Shown in pieces: positions 14,919 through 23,777 of a stretch of 35,744 nt of DNA. The notes beneath the pieces are model-generated. The model did not search any database and was not told the DNA's origin. It saw nothing but the letters and a program-made list of their open reading frames with translations. Within the stretch, counting starts at the first letter, position 1. Each line of letters opens with the position of its first letter. The stretch is from an uncultured Aquimarina sp. (GTDB lineage Bacteria; Bacteroidota; Bacteroidia; Flavobacteriales; Flavobacteriaceae), in contig CANMLS010000044.1 in the NCBI GenBank assembly GCA_947498785.1, positions 1-35,744 on the forward strand. The letters are read 5' to 3'. The translations under genes and the position numbers were made by a program.

Positions 14919-15315
14919 TCAAAATCCATTAAATGAATTTTTAGGATCGTCTAGACGACTTTTTAATCCGTTATGAATCTCCGAAGTAATTATTGATGAA
15001 GACCCCTGACGCCTTTCTTTCTTTAGATATTCGGTTAAGTCTAATGATCTATATTTATTTAACCACCTGCGTACTGTGGTAACGCTTATTCTTAAATCAA
15101 CAGATAAACCCTCCAAGCAACTAACTGTATCCATTAGTTTTCAAAAGTAGACAATATAAGCGTTTAGAGGATTTATGGTTATCTATTTGACTCCTTTTAG
15201 ATTTTAATGATTTAAGAGATTCTAATATTGGCGTATCCAAAACTTTTCCCATAATGGAAAAATGATAGTTAAAACCAAATAATTCCCGAAATGGTATAAT
15301 GCCTATGTGCAACAT
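14919..15315 (-). pseudogene. IS630-like transposase N-terminal fragment
   Basis: Two minus-strand frames join into one protein piece. The first ends LLLKTNGYS, and the second continues SCLEGLSVDLRISVTTVRRWLNKYR with a helix-turn-helix of IS630/winged-helix type and DDPKNSFNGF. A frameshift lies near 15125. The fragment stops at TGA exactly where the junction sequence GCTCAACAATGGGTAACG begins; the catalytic DDE part is missing. It behaves as a cassette in the array, with GTTGCAC at its right edge near 15310. Confidence 0.7.
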
Positions 15316-15337
15316 TATATAATTAAAATAGTATTAA

Positions 15338-15364
15338 CATAAAGCGGGTTAAACCCGCTTTATG
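15338..15364. terminator. Terminator of GH16 gene
   Basis: CATAAAGCGGGTT and AACCCGCTTTATG form a perfect 13-bp stem with a one-base centre, 12 bases after the GH16 stop codon. It is a clear intrinsic terminator on the minus strand. Confidence 0.88.
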
Positions 15365-15375
15365 TATTAGGAAAG

Positions 15376-16608
15376 TTATTTTTTTAATACTTTAATTATT
15401 TGCTTTTTCTTAGTTTTTGTTGTTATATCCTCTAAATTAATAACTAAAAAATAGTTACCCTCAGCTAAACTAGATAAATCTATTGTATCTGTATTCTCAT
15501 AACTACTTACTAAGCTTCCTACAAAGGAATATACATTTACTTGGGTAGGAATCATATTCAAATTATGATCTGTATTAATTTTTACAATTCCTGAAGTTGG
15601 GTTAGGAAATGCATATAACCCTGGAGACGTTGAGTTTTTAAGTTCTTTATTCGATTTTACTATAGCATAGTTAGTAGCATTTCCTTTTCTCAAAGTAACT
15701 ATTGGATTACCTCCACCTGAACCATTTCCAGAAGAGTATGGGAAATAGTAAAAATAATCAATATGTAACCATGAATTTTTATTTGCATCAACCTCTGCTA
15801 CGTGATATTTATTGGATAATATATTAAAAATTGGCTTTCTATTTTTTTTATTTACAGTAGTATTAGTTGTTTCTCCATCTGTAAATGTCACTTTTCTTCC
15901 AACCTTTTCCCAGCTTCCATTTTTCTTTTCCCAAAGTTGTAAGTAGTTAGGATGGTATTCAAAGCCCATTATATGCCAATTGTTATCAAAATCACTACTC
16001 CCTCTCACAAGTTTTCCACTTTTTGAACGTAAACCATCACTTTTTGCAATAGCATGAGAATTCCATTGAGAAGGTTCATTGTAAAATTCGATCATATCAA
16101 TCTCTATTTTATCTATTGGTTGAGGTGTAAGTGCTTTCCAAATTTTTCCGCTATTATTCTTATCACCCCAAATTGATGGATGCCAAGGTGAATCTACACC
16201 AGGTTTAAGTCCAATAACTCTATATTTAAATTCATAAAATCCGAAATATGAGCTCTTCAGTGCACTTAATCCTCCCCCTTTTTTAGTTGCATTATCTCCT
16301 TTTAATGAGAGGTAACTATTGTTTACTGTATATACATATTTTGTTCCTTCTCCTATTCCATTATCCATATCTCTTCGGTAACACCATTTATTAAAATCAA
16401 TTGTACTAAAATCATCAGAAATACTCTGGTCACGGTTTTCTGCATATTGATTAGCTACCGAACTAGGAAGATTTCCTTGTGAGTGTATATTGCCACAGGT
16501 AAATAATAAATATACTATCAATGAAAATTTTAAATATTTTAAATAGCTTTCATTCTTAATATTTCGTTTTTTTCTTTGGTTACTAACAGTTTTAAGATGA
16601 GTCATCAT
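15376..16608 (-). CDS. Glycoside hydrolase family 16 with T9SS sorting domain
   Basis: A secreted polysaccharide hydrolase of 410 aa. A signal segment lies at residues about 23-44 (FSLIVYLLFTCGNIHSQ) after a long basic leader. The GH16 domain covers about residues 62-300, starting DDFSTIDFNKW. The catalytic motif EIDMIE is at 169-174, with nucleophile Glu169, assisting Asp171 and acid/base Glu174. From about 330 follows a type A C-terminal sorting domain (LYAFPNPTSGIVKI .. KQIIKVLKK), so export is by the Bacteroidota type IX system. GH16 enzymes cut beta-glucans or galactans such as agar, porphyran or laminarin; the substrate cannot be read here. It has its own terminator. Confidence 0.92.
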   Translation of the reverse strand: MMTHLKTVSNQRKKRNIKNESYLKYLKFSLIVYLLFTCGNIHSQGNLPSSVANQYAENRDQSISDDFSTIDFNKWCYRRDMDNGIGEGTKYVYTVNNSYLSLKGDNATKKGGGLSALKSSYFGFYEFKYRVIGLKPGVDSPWHPSIWGDKNNSGKIWKALTPQPIDKIEIDMIEFYNEPSQWNSHAIAKSDGLRSKSGKLVRGSSDFDNNWHIMGFEYHPNYLQLWEKKNGSWEKVGRKVTFTDGETTNTTVNKKNRKPIFNILSNKYHVAEVDANKNSWLHIDYFYYFPYSSGNGSGGGNPIVTLRKGNATNYAIVKSNKELKNSTSPGLYAFPNPTSGIVKINTDHNLNMIPTQVNVYSFVGSLVSSYENTDTIDLSSLAEGNYFLVINLEDITTKTKKKQIIKVLKK

Positions 16609-16739
16609 AATTTTTAGTTTTTAATATTTATATAGAATATTTAGTAAATTAAAGTAATGATTTCTGATTCTAAAATTATTGAAATTTTCTGTAACCTAGA
16701 GGATTTTATGAAAAATTTGAGACTATTTTGTCAAAAAAA

Positions 16740-17370
16740 AGTATTCAAATCTATCGCAACCAAAAAAACGAAATAGAAAGTCTAAAATGAGTAAAAGTGA
16801 AGTAATAACCATTTTTTTTCACCTCAAGTCTCATCGTAACCTAAAGCATTTCTACCTACATTATGTATGTAAAGACATGAATGATTTCTTTACTGAGTTA
16901 GTTTGCTATAATCGATTCGTTGAGTTACAAAAAAAAGTGATTCAACCCTTAACTGTTTATCTCAAAATGTTTGGATTAGGAAAGTGTTCTGGAATTTCTT
17001 TTATTGAATTCGACAGCACTGAAAGTTTGCCATTATAAAAGAGAAAAGCAACACAAAGTGTTCGAAGGTATTGTAGAGAAAAGTTATGAGACTTTGGGTT
17101 GGTTCTTTGGTTTCAAACTACATCTGATCTGTAATGACAAGGGCAAATTATTGACTTTTTGATAACTAAAGCCAATGTAGATGACCGATACCCTTTGAAA
17201 AACAAGAACTTTGACGACAAATTATTTGGGAAAATATATGGAGATAAAGGCTATTCAAGCAAAGATTTATTCGACAAAATGTTTGTGGATGGTATTCATT
17301 TGGCAACTAAACTGAGAAAAAATATGAAAAAAAAGCCCTTGATTTTTGCACTAGCCTTTGTCAGTCTTGT
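16740..17370 (+). pseudogene. IS982-family transposase remnant
   Basis: The pieces read MSKSEVITIFFHLKSHRNLKHFYLHYV and YNRFVELQKKV (16787-17038). In a shifted frame follow HYKREKQHKVFEGIVEKS and GWFFGFKLHLICNDKGK (about 17020-17155). Shifted again come ITKANVDDRYPL and KIYGDKGYSSKDLFDKMF (17159-17325). The IS982 DDE-type transposase is clear, but it has lost its N-terminus, has at least two frameshifts, and is cut at its 3' end near 17335, where array junction DNA begins. It cannot encode an active enzyme. Confidence 0.8.
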
Positions 17371-17373
17371 TGC

Positions 17374-17680
17374 CAACACTAATACATAGTTACCATGGTA
17401 ACTATATATTTCTTATGCAATGAACTAATTTAGTAAATCTTTTAAGTTTTTTATAGTGATATGAGTATAAGTTTTCGGTTGGTTTGCTGGGGTTGTGTTC
17501 TATAAAACTTGAATGTATCATAATCTATTTCTCCCCCTAATAAATGAGTAGCAAAACCATATCTTAACATATGCTGGTGGATGAACAGATATTACATATA
17601 GAATGCATAGTTATAAGGGGTAATATTGTATTTTTATAACCTAAGACTTGGGAAGGGGCTTTACGTAGGATATGGTGTTA
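17374..17680 (-). repeat. Recombinase-tail repeat, copy e (full length)
   Basis: A complete family-2 copy with CAACAC and GTGTTA ends, the minus-strand LRHSFATH-type coding box (slightly altered), the GHN region and the palindrome GTTACCATGGTAAC. It separates the IS982 remnant from the quinone-reductase unit. Confidence 0.85.
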
Positions 17681-17725
17681 GACAAACGTTATTTTTCCAT
17701 CAGTGTGTGTTAATTGTTTCCGTTG

Positions 17726-18304
17726 TTACTTGTTCATTTGACCTATTTTCTCAACTTTTTTCAACCATTTTGCTCTAAACTCGTCTTTAGAAAGCCTTAT
17801 TGGTCCAATAGTTGTAATTCGCACTTTTTTTACGCCAATAAAATGCAATGTCCCTTTTTTTAAAGCGTTATGACTTGGGTTTCCATAAATCCATTTGTAA
17901 TACCAAGCAGGTTGGTCTAATGTACAAATTATCCTTGCAGTTTTTCCAGTAAAACATTTGTCACTAAATAGTGAATTCTCTCTTTTGTTAAAAGCAAATC
18001 CTGGCAGTAAAATTCGGTCTAAAAATCCTTTCGTTATTGCAGGTACAGAACTCCACCAAACAGGATATATCCAAACTAAATGGTCAGCCCATTTTAATTT
18101 GGCCTGAGCGTCTAATAAATCTGGTTCTAATTCTGTCCGCTTTCTATATCCAAATTGTAAATTTGGGTTGAAGTTCAATTCTCGAATATTAATTTCTTTT
18201 ATTTCAGCATTTGATTTTTCAGCACCCTTTTTATATGCTTCTGAAAGTCCGAAGCTGAAACTTTTTTTGTCTGGATGTCCATTTATTATTAATATTTTCT
18301 TCAT
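17726..18304 (-). CDS. NAD(P)H-dependent flavodoxin-like quinone oxidoreductase
   Basis: A 192-aa flavodoxin-fold protein. KILIINGHPDKKSFS at the N-terminus is the FMN/FAD phosphate loop. HLVWIYPVWWSSVPAITKGFLDR at about 75-97 is the signature of the NQO1/MdaB/KefF group. It probably reduces quinones or electrophiles by two electrons with NAD(P)H in the cytoplasm. A small membrane protein ends 6 bases upstream and a CRP/FNR regulator lies before that, all on one strand, so the three probably form one operon with the regulator first. Confidence 0.9.
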   Translation of the reverse strand: MKKILIINGHPDKKSFSFGLSEAYKKGAEKSNAEIKEINIRELNFNPNLQFGYRKRTELEPDLLDAQAKLKWADHLVWIYPVWWSSVPAITKGFLDRILLPGFAFNKRENSLFSDKCFTGKTARIICTLDQPAWYYKWIYGNPSHNALKKGTLHFIGVKKVRITTIGPIRLSKDEFRAKWLKKVEKIGQMNK

Positions 18305-18309
18305 CTACT

Positions 18310-18648
18310 TTAAAAATATATTTTAAATTTTTCTTCAAATCGAGAGTCTGATAAATTTTTGATTTTAAAGAACTTGTAAAGAACAAAACAAGCAGGTATT
18401 GTTAAGAATGCTGTGCAAATAACGAAAGTGACTACACTACAAAAAATAGCTAAAGTTTGAGTGCCAATTTCTCCGATATATAAAGTGAAATAATCTTGCT
18501 GTTCGATAAAATAATTTTGAACACCTATTGCGTAGTCGTAAAAACGAGCAGAAAGTTCATATAGTAACCAAGCTGGATAAAACCATTTTCTACTAGATTC
18601 CCACCACTTTCCAAAAATTGACCTTAGTTGTTTATTGTTTTCTTCCAT
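18310..18648 (-). CDS. Small membrane protein, 112 aa
   Basis: The N-terminal third is amphipathic with many aromatic residues (WWESSRKWFYPAWLLYELSARFYDY). Two hydrophobic helices follow (about residues 55-95, GEIGTQTLAIFCSVVTFVICTAF), then a Lys-rich cytoplasmic end. It is not recognised. It lies 5 bases upstream of the quinone oxidoreductase, so the two are co-transcribed and may work together at the membrane. Confidence 0.75.
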   Translation of the reverse strand: MEENNKQLRSIFGKWWESSRKWFYPAWLLYELSARFYDYAIGVQNYFIEQQDYFTLYIGEIGTQTLAIFCSVVTFVICTAFLTIPACFVLYKFFKIKNLSDSRFEEKFKIYF

Positions 18649-18704
18649 TTATTAATCTTTTTTACAAAAGTCTATTAAATGGAAATGTTATCATTTGATA
18701 TAAA

Positions 18705-19286
18705 TCAAATTCGGTTTTTAGGATTTCGTATTCTACTTAAAGTTTCAAGTGTAATACCTAAATAAGAAGCAATATGAGTTAGTGGTATTCTTTGAGTAAT
18801 ATCTGGGTAAATAGAGGTTAAATGGTTGTATCTTTCATATGCCTTTGAAAATTGAATAGTATGTAAACGTTCACAAAGCCCTAACATAGTTTTGGTTACT
18901 ATTTTACTAATAAAACGTTCAAAATCATGGTATTTGTTAGAAAGACTATCAACGGTATCTTTTGAAAACTCAAGAACGATTGAATCTTCAACAAATTCAA
19001 CATAATGAGGACTTGGCTCTTTGCTGAAAAAACTAACTATTGAAGCCATTATTTCATTTTCAAAAGAGAACCAATCTGAAATATCTTTACCATCTTTTAA
19101 ATAATAAGCTCTCGAACAACCTTTTATGATTAAGTATGCATTTTTAGAAAACTGTCCTTCACGAATAATAATTCCCCCTTTTTTGTATGTGCTAACTTTT
19201 GAATTAGCAATGAATTCTTGCTGACATTCATTTGATAATGGTGAATAAGTTTCTCCAATTTCAGTTAAAATTTTTTCAACATCCAT
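18705..19286 (-). CDS. CRP/FNR-family transcriptional regulator
   Basis: A 193-aa regulator. The beta-roll sensor domain is at residues 10-115 (KGGIIIREGQFSKNAYLIIKG, then CSRAYYLKDGKDISDWFSFE), and a C-terminal winged helix ends THIASYLGITLETLSRIR. The cAMP-binding RxS signature is absent and no FNR-type cysteine cluster is present, so the ligand is unknown, as for many short Bacteroidota members of this family. It is the first gene of the operon with the small membrane protein and quinone oxidoreductase and is probably their regulator. Confidence 0.9.
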   Translation of the reverse strand: MDVEKILTEIGETYSPLSNECQQEFIANSKVSTYKKGGIIIREGQFSKNAYLIIKGCSRAYYLKDGKDISDWFSFENEIMASIVSFFSKEPSPHYVEFVEDSIVLEFSKDTVDSLSNKYHDFERFISKIVTKTMLGLCERLHTIQFSKAYERYNHLTSIYPDITQRIPLTHIASYLGITLETLSRIRNPKNRI

Positions 19287-19354
19287 ATTTTATTGACTAC
19301 AATTTATCGGTTTAGCAGAGAGCCGAATTTTATATTTTGTTTTTAATTTTCTCT

Positions 19355-19444
19355 TTTAAAAGCCAAATTTAAAAATTTGGCGGTCTTTGTAAATAAACAC
19401 AAATCTTTTGGTTTAGCACTTATTAGCTATGTTTTATACACCGT
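19355..19444. repeat. Hairpin spacer, GCCAAAT..ATTTGGC type
   Basis: A short perfect palindrome at 19362-19381 (GCCAAATTT and AAATTTGGC) is followed by a run ending TTTAGCACTTATTAGCTATG. The same arrangement recurs at 22359-22445, so it is a shared cassette-end element rather than chance. No gene is present. Confidence 0.5.
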
Positions 19445-19587
19445 GTGGCTGTTGCACAATCTCAATTCCTATAATATCAAGTATTTTACACGTTGAGTTA
19501 TTTTTTTAAGCAGTTGACTTTCAGTGCTAATTTTATTTTGAATATATTAAAACAGTCTGAGTTTATCAAAAATAGTAGTTGTGCATA
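19445..19587. repeat. Family-1 spacer, copy 3 of 3
   Basis: It matches 3284-3432 and 5297-5452 closely but changes at its right end, where the junction reads GTTGTGCATAGTGC. The changed bases are the reverse complement of the other end of the M20 unit (GCATTATGCACAA). Confidence 0.85.
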
Positions 19588-19592
19588 GTGCT

Positions 19593-20876
19593 TTATTTTT
19601 TATTTACTCTTTCTAAAATCAATGATGAAAACGATTTTACTCCAACTTTTATACATTCTTCGTCAACCCTAAAATTTGGTGCGTGGTTCATAGCAACTAT
19701 TCCTTGTTCAAGATTAGAACCGCCTAACAAAAAATATACTCCAGGTGTTTTTTGTTGAAAATAGATGAAGTCGTCATTGAAATATGGAATTTGTCCATAA
19801 CTCATTACAACAGAGTTACTGCTATAGATATCAGTAAGAGTTTTAATTGCATTCTTCGTTAATCCCTTATGATTTAACACTGTTGGATTTTCTTGTATAT
19901 AAGACATAGAAATGAATTTGTCCTTGTGCTCTGACTTACGAATTATTTGCTCAATTTTGGGTAATATATCAGGTAAATTTGACTTATCAGTTTCGTAGGC
20001 ATCAGCCTTTATAGTAAGTTGATTATTATCTTTATCAAATACAAAATTTTCTTGTACAAAGAAGTAATCTTTGAAAATAGTATTAGAGTTGGTTAACCCA
20101 AGTTTTGCATCAAACGCTTTTGAAATTTGCCAAGGACTTGTTTCATCTTTTCTTCGTAAAGTTTCATTTCTAAATTGATTGCATAGCCCTTCTGCATCTT
20201 CTTTTGACAATTCATTATTGAATTTTAACTGTATTATTTTTTGATAAGCATATAGCTCGTTTGGTCTAACCATTATCTGGCCTACTGGGAAAGCAGTTAC
20301 GTGCAAAGCATATATTTCATCAATTTTTAGCTCTGAATACAGGTTGCTTTCAGCAATTTTTTTCGCACCAATAAATGTTTCTTCTTCAGGTTGAAATATA
20401 AAATATACTGTTCCATTTATTGATTCCTTATTGTTGGATAGTACTTCTGCTATTCCAAGTCCGATTGCCATATGAATGTCGTGTCCGCAACCGTGTTGTA
20501 TCCCTTTAATTTTTGATTTAAACGGTACTTCGTCGGGAAAATCATTTGGGATTGCATCCATATCAGCTCTCCAAGCTATGTTTTTCCCCTCTTTTTTCCC
20601 TCTTAAGATTCCAATAACTCCGTTTCCTGAAATTCCTGTCTTAACCTCCAAACCTAAATTAGTTAAGTAATCCGCTATAATTTTGGAAGTTCTTGATTCA
20701 TCTCCTGCGAGCTCGGGATTTTGGTGAAAGTCTCTTCTAATTTCAACTAAATGAGTGAATATTTCTTTGGTGTCATTTTCAATTATCTTGTGGATGTTTT
20801 CTTCTTCGGAAGTTTTACAACCAAGTATTATGTTTAATAAAAGGACAATTAAAAGTATATGGTTATTCAATTTCAT
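19593..20876 (-). CDS. M20-family amidohydrolase lipoprotein
   Basis: A 427-aa protein with a lipoprotein signal (lipobox ILGC, Cys20), hence membrane-anchored. The M20D amidohydrolase domain has metal-site motifs RADMDAIP (103-110), HGCGHDIHM (128-136) and QPEEE (162-166, catalytic Glu), plus a late NHAPNFRV histidine segment. Relatives remove acyl groups from amino acids or hippurate-like amides; the substrate here is unknown. It is the single gene of a unit whose ends are complementary over 13 bases: TTGTGCATAGTGC at the left and GCATTATGCACAA at the right near 20903-20915. Confidence 0.92.
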   Translation of the reverse strand: MKLNNHILLIVLLLNIILGCKTSEEENIHKIIENDTKEIFTHLVEIRRDFHQNPELAGDESRTSKIIADYLTNLGLEVKTGISGNGVIGILRGKKEGKNIAWRADMDAIPNDFPDEVPFKSKIKGIQHGCGHDIHMAIGLGIAEVLSNNKESINGTVYFIFQPEEETFIGAKKIAESNLYSELKIDEIYALHVTAFPVGQIMVRPNELYAYQKIIQLKFNNELSKEDAEGLCNQFRNETLRRKDETSPWQISKAFDAKLGLTNSNTIFKDYFFVQENFVFDKDNNQLTIKADAYETDKSNLPDILPKIEQIIRKSEHKDKFISMSYIQENPTVLNHKGLTKNAIKTLTDIYSSNSVVMSYGQIPYFNDDFIYFQQKTPGVYFLLGGSNLEQGIVAMNHAPNFRVDEECIKVGVKSFSSLILERVNKK

Positions 20877-20911
20877 TTTTTAATTGATTGTTTATTTTTT
20901 CGGCATTATGC

Positions 20912-21045
20912 ACAATGATAAGTGTAAGATGAGCATTAGTGTCGTTGATTAAATCGTTTTGCGCAGCGATAGCGAAGGCAAACTATTTGATCAATGCAAT
21001 CTTACATGGTGTTATTTGCTGTTTTATTTTAATTTTTATCTTTTT
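20912..21045. repeat. Family-4 attC-like hairpin, copy 1
   Basis: AAGTGTAAGAT pairs with ATCTTACATGG, and TTGATTAAAT pairs with ATTTGATCAA, around an inner TTGCGCAGCGATAGCGAAGG loop. The same 134 bases recur at 22224-22356 with about two differences. The structure is the closest in this window to a canonical attC site. Confidence 0.8.
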
Positions 21046-21110
21046 TTAAAATTAATAATAAAAAACAAAGGAACAGTTCCAAATCCAGAACAATATTCAG
21101 TCTTTTTTTA

Positions 21111-21346
21111 ATTTTTTTTATAGCGAGGTGAGTATAAGTTTTCAATTGATTTGCTGGGATTCTGTCCTATAAAATTCAAATGTATCGTTAATCCTATTTC
21201 TTCTTCTAATACATGGGTAGCAAAACTATGTCTTAACATATGCTGGGGGATGATCAAATATCACATATAGAATGCAGAGTTATAATGGACAATATTGTTT
21301 TTATAACCTAAGACTTGGGAAAGGGCTTTACATAGGATGCTGTGTT
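21111..21346 (-). repeat. Recombinase-tail repeat, copy f (palindrome missing)
   Basis: This keeps the 5' part and the recombinase boxes on the minus strand (HMLRHSFATHVLEEE-like). The terminal palindrome and final coding bases are gone; it breaks off in a T-rich run near 21111. Confidence 0.8.
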
Positions 21347-21489
21347 GTGTGCAGTTTTTATCCTCTTTTTTAAGCGAGCTAAATTTTACTATTTTAATCT
21401 TTAAAGCATAAAATAGTACCTGTTAGAATCGTTTATTTTAAAGCTCATTTTTTGAAATTAAAGGCTTGTGCTACGGTTACAATTGTTGG
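21345..21489. repeat. Family-3 spacer, full copy
   Basis: Nearly identical to 10384-10530, from GTGTGCAGTTTTTATCC to GCTACGGTTACAATTGTTGG. As at 10384, it follows directly on the GTGTTG end of a recombinase-tail copy, so the two repeats travel as a pair. Confidence 0.85.
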
Positions 21490-21491
21490 AC

Positions 21492-22202
21492 TTAGTTATT
21501 TAGGTTTAATTCGATTCCTTCGCTCGTATGTTTTTTAATCCACTTCTCAATTGTTTTGAATAGGTGTTCAATATCTTCTATAAATTCTAAATATGTTAAT
21601 TCTCCTTTTAATCTATGACCTTCACCGACTTTTTTAAATTGTACATTATTACTAAACGTTAATTTAGCGAGGTCTCGGTTTTGTTGTTTATATGTATATC
21701 CACTATTCAAAGTCAATATTTTTAATTCTTCTTTTATTTTAAGAGGCAACCAAATATTTGAATAGATTCTTCTAAACTCAGAGAAAGAAGATTTTACATC
21801 ATCCAAATCGACTACAACAGTAGCCTTTAACATTCTGTCAAAATTTGCTAATGCAATATTAGACTCATCATGTTTCATTGACTTTGAAAACGTGTTGCCT
21901 ATACTCGAAAACCCATCAATATCTTTTAAATAAAAGGATACACTGTATCCGAAACCTTTTAAATGTTCGAGTAATTCAAATACTATTGCAACCTTTTTTT
22001 CATAAACAATACTTGTTATTCCAAATCTATCATATAGTAAAAAAGCAAAAATCAATGTTCCGACACTACCTATTGAAGATATAATGCCAAGTGATAATGT
22101 TATTGTCGTTTCTAATTCAAGAGAAAGGAGAAAAGGAACTGATGAAATGCTAATACAAGTCAGTAACAAAATAATTATTAGTCCAATCTTTCTAAATTTC
22201 AT
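21492..22202 (-). CDS. Hypothetical membrane-anchored protein, 236 aa
   Basis: I start at the ATG at 22202 (MKFRKIGLII); the longer form from 22247 runs into the cassette junction. Two N-terminal transmembrane helices (about residues 7-28 and 37-58) are followed by a cytoplasmic alpha-helical domain of about 170 residues without a recognised motif (EKKVAIVFELLEHLKGFGYSVSF, then FKTIEKWIKKHTSEG). The pattern of two helices then a soluble helical domain is common among array and defence-island unknowns, but no role can be stated. Unit ends are complementary: TTGGACTTAGTT at the left, AATTAAGCCCAA at the right. Confidence 0.72.
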   Translation of the reverse strand: MKFRKIGLIIILLLTCISISSVPFLLSLELETTITLSLGIISSIGSVGTLIFAFLLYDRFGITSIVYEKKVAIVFELLEHLKGFGYSVSFYLKDIDGFSSIGNTFSKSMKHDESNIALANFDRMLKATVVVDLDDVKSSFSEFRRIYSNIWLPLKIKEELKILTLNSGYTYKQQNRDLAKLTFSNNVQFKKVGEGHRLKGELTYLEFIEDIEHLFKTIEKWIKKHTSEGIELNLNN

Positions 22203-22223
22203 TCGGTGTCTTTTAATTAAGCC

Positions 22224-22356
22224 CAATGATAAGTGTAAGATGAGCATTAGCGTCGTTGATTAAATCGTTTTGCGCAGCGATAGCGAAGGCAAACTATTTG
22301 ATCAATGCAATCTTACATGGTGTTATCTGCTGTTTTATTTTAATTTTTATCTTTTA
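22224..22356. repeat. Family-4 attC-like hairpin, copy 2
   Basis: Nearly identical to 20912-21045, with the same nested arms AAGTGTAAGAT and ATCTTACATGG. It begins with GCCCAAT, the complement of the GTTGGAC box at the start of the membrane-protein unit. Confidence 0.8.
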
Positions 22357-22423
22357 ATACCAAATCAAAAGATTTGGCGACTTCGCAAATAGACAATAGC
22401 CTTTGGATTAAAAACCAATCGCC

Positions 22424-23005
22424 CTATTTGCTATATATAGTGTTAGGGCAAGTTATTTTTCCGTTAATATCGCTGAACTTCTCTTTTCCGTATTCAGTAT
22501 TTGCATTTTCATAACTAGCTTTTCCATCATTTCTGTAAGTCAGAACTTTTTCCGATTCAGTATAGAAATTCCACATTTAGTTTATTTCATCACTATAGTT
22601 TTTATTCGATATTTTTATAATCCCTCCAAGGTCAAATTCAAATTCCGTAATTTTTTGGTTCGAGTCTATTATTACTTTCTTTAATTTCTGTCCATTAATA
22701 AAACTCAGTGCAAATTCAATTTCACTTCTTTCACTTTCATCATATGCTAATTTAGACTTATCCGCATATATTTTCCAGTTTGCCATATTTACGAAAAAAG
22801 TATAGCCATCTTTTATTGTTACATGTCTGTTTTCGAAATTATTAAATAGAAATTTTCCTTTTTCAAGAGGTTTTTTTATTCCGCTAAAAACAGTTTTAGG
22901 ATTTCCAAATTTCAAACTCAAGAATGATCCATATCCCTGTTTTGCTCCCCAAACAAATTCTCCGATTATTGGTTGTAAAATATCTTGAATTTCTTTCTCT
23001 GTCAT
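22424..23005 (-). pseudogene. Hypothetical protein split by one in-frame stop
   Basis: The first part (22577-23005) encodes 142 aa from MTEKEIQDILQPIIGEF, a small soluble protein with EFVWGAKQGYGSFLSLKFG and FEFDLGGIIKI. It ends at TAA 22577-22579. The very next codon, in the same frame, is ATG and continues for 50 residues (MWNFYTESEKVLTYRNDGK..) to a stop at 22424. The continuation reads like the natural C-terminus of this kind of protein, so a single substitution probably broke the gene. A two-protein arrangement by restart at the adjacent ATG is possible. The unit ends are perfectly complementary (TTAGGGCAA and TTGCCCTAA). Confidence 0.65.
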
Positions 23006-23025
23006 TCCTTATTTTAATTTGCCCT

Positions 23026-23219
23026 AACACTAATATATAGTTACCATGGTAACTATAATATTTCTATATGAGGAACTAATTTAGTAAATTTTTTAAGTTT
23101 TTTATAGTGATATGGATATAAGTTTTCAATTGGTTTGCTGGGGGTGTGTTCTATACAACTTGAAGGTATCTTAAATCCATTTCTCTTCTAATACATGAGT
23201 AGCAAAACTATGTCTTAAT
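23026..23219 (-). repeat. Recombinase-tail repeat, copy g (5' part missing)
   Basis: The palindrome (GTTACCATGGTAAC), the tail coding region and part of the LRHSFATH box are kept; the upstream part ends abruptly at 23219. This copy is the last of the minus-oriented series, close to the point where array orientation flips. Confidence 0.8.
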
Positions 23220-23280
23220 ATTATTTCAATAAACATTAGAAATACGGCTAATACACCAACAATAGAAATAATTTTTGGAA

Positions 23281-23335
23281 GTAAACTACCTCGGGACAAG
23301 CCTCAGAGCATTTAAATCTCGATTATCGAGTAAAA
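23281..23335 (+). repeat. REP-like direct repeat, left copy
   Basis: GTAAACTACCTCGGGACAAG and the following GCCTCAGAGCATTTAAAT recur at 24564-24660, in the same orientation, with an extra segment there. The pair brackets the SDR remnant and PfpI gene. CTCGGG and CCTGGGGC-type hairpins resemble REP elements. Confidence 0.65.
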
Positions 23336-23398
23336 TCTTTACATATGTAAATTATTTGAAATTTTATTCTTGTGAATTTTGCCCTAAATATCAGGGCT

Positions 23399-23765
23399 AT
23401 GCAATTAAATAATAACAAAATTCTTATTACAGGTGCCACCTCAGGAATTGGCAGAGAGTTAGCTAAGCAATTTTGCCCATTGGACAACGAAAGCAGGAAT
23501 TCATATTTTTTCAAAATTACTACGATATCAATTAGATAAAATAAAAGTGTCTGCAATAATACCTCCTATTGTAGATACTGAAATGATTAAAAGAAGAGGC
23601 AAAGGAAAAATCTCACCTCAAAGATTAATTAATGAATTTATAAAGGCCTATAAAAACAACTCATATGAAATAAATATTCACAAAGTAAAACTATTAATAA
23701 TCATAAACAGAATTAGAATTAGTCCAAAAATAGCCGATAAAATAATGAAAGGCATAACAATTTAA
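23399..23765 (+). pseudogene. Short-chain dehydrogenase with internal deletion
   Basis: The start at 23399 reads MQLNNNKILITGATSGIGREL, the SDR nucleotide-binding motif (TGATSGIG). After AKQF the frame changes and sequence from the C-terminal third follows (IHIFSKLLRYQL, then VSAIIPPIVDTEM to IADKIMKGITI, stop at 23765). About 120 central residues, including the YxxxK active site, are missing. It resembles DltE-type oxidoreductases. It ends 12 bases before the PfpI start, suggesting that the two genes once formed an operon. Confidence 0.8.
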
Positions 23766-23777
23766 AAACATTATAAA

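Larger units (their letters stand above)
21046..21491. other. Gene-free stretch made of repeats
   Basis: This holds no gene. It consists of a short AT-rich lead, recombinase-tail repeat copy f (21111-21346) and a full family-3 spacer (21345-21489). The cassette that should have lain between the family-4 hairpin and copy f has apparently been lost. Confidence 0.7.

Noticed and set aside
15121..15315. Separate 64-aa gene
   Set aside because: Its C-terminal part continues in another frame as the IS630-like helix-turn-helix, so it is the first half of one frameshifted fragment.
23547..23765. Independent 72-aa gene
   Set aside because: It is the C-terminal part of the SDR whose start lies at 23399.
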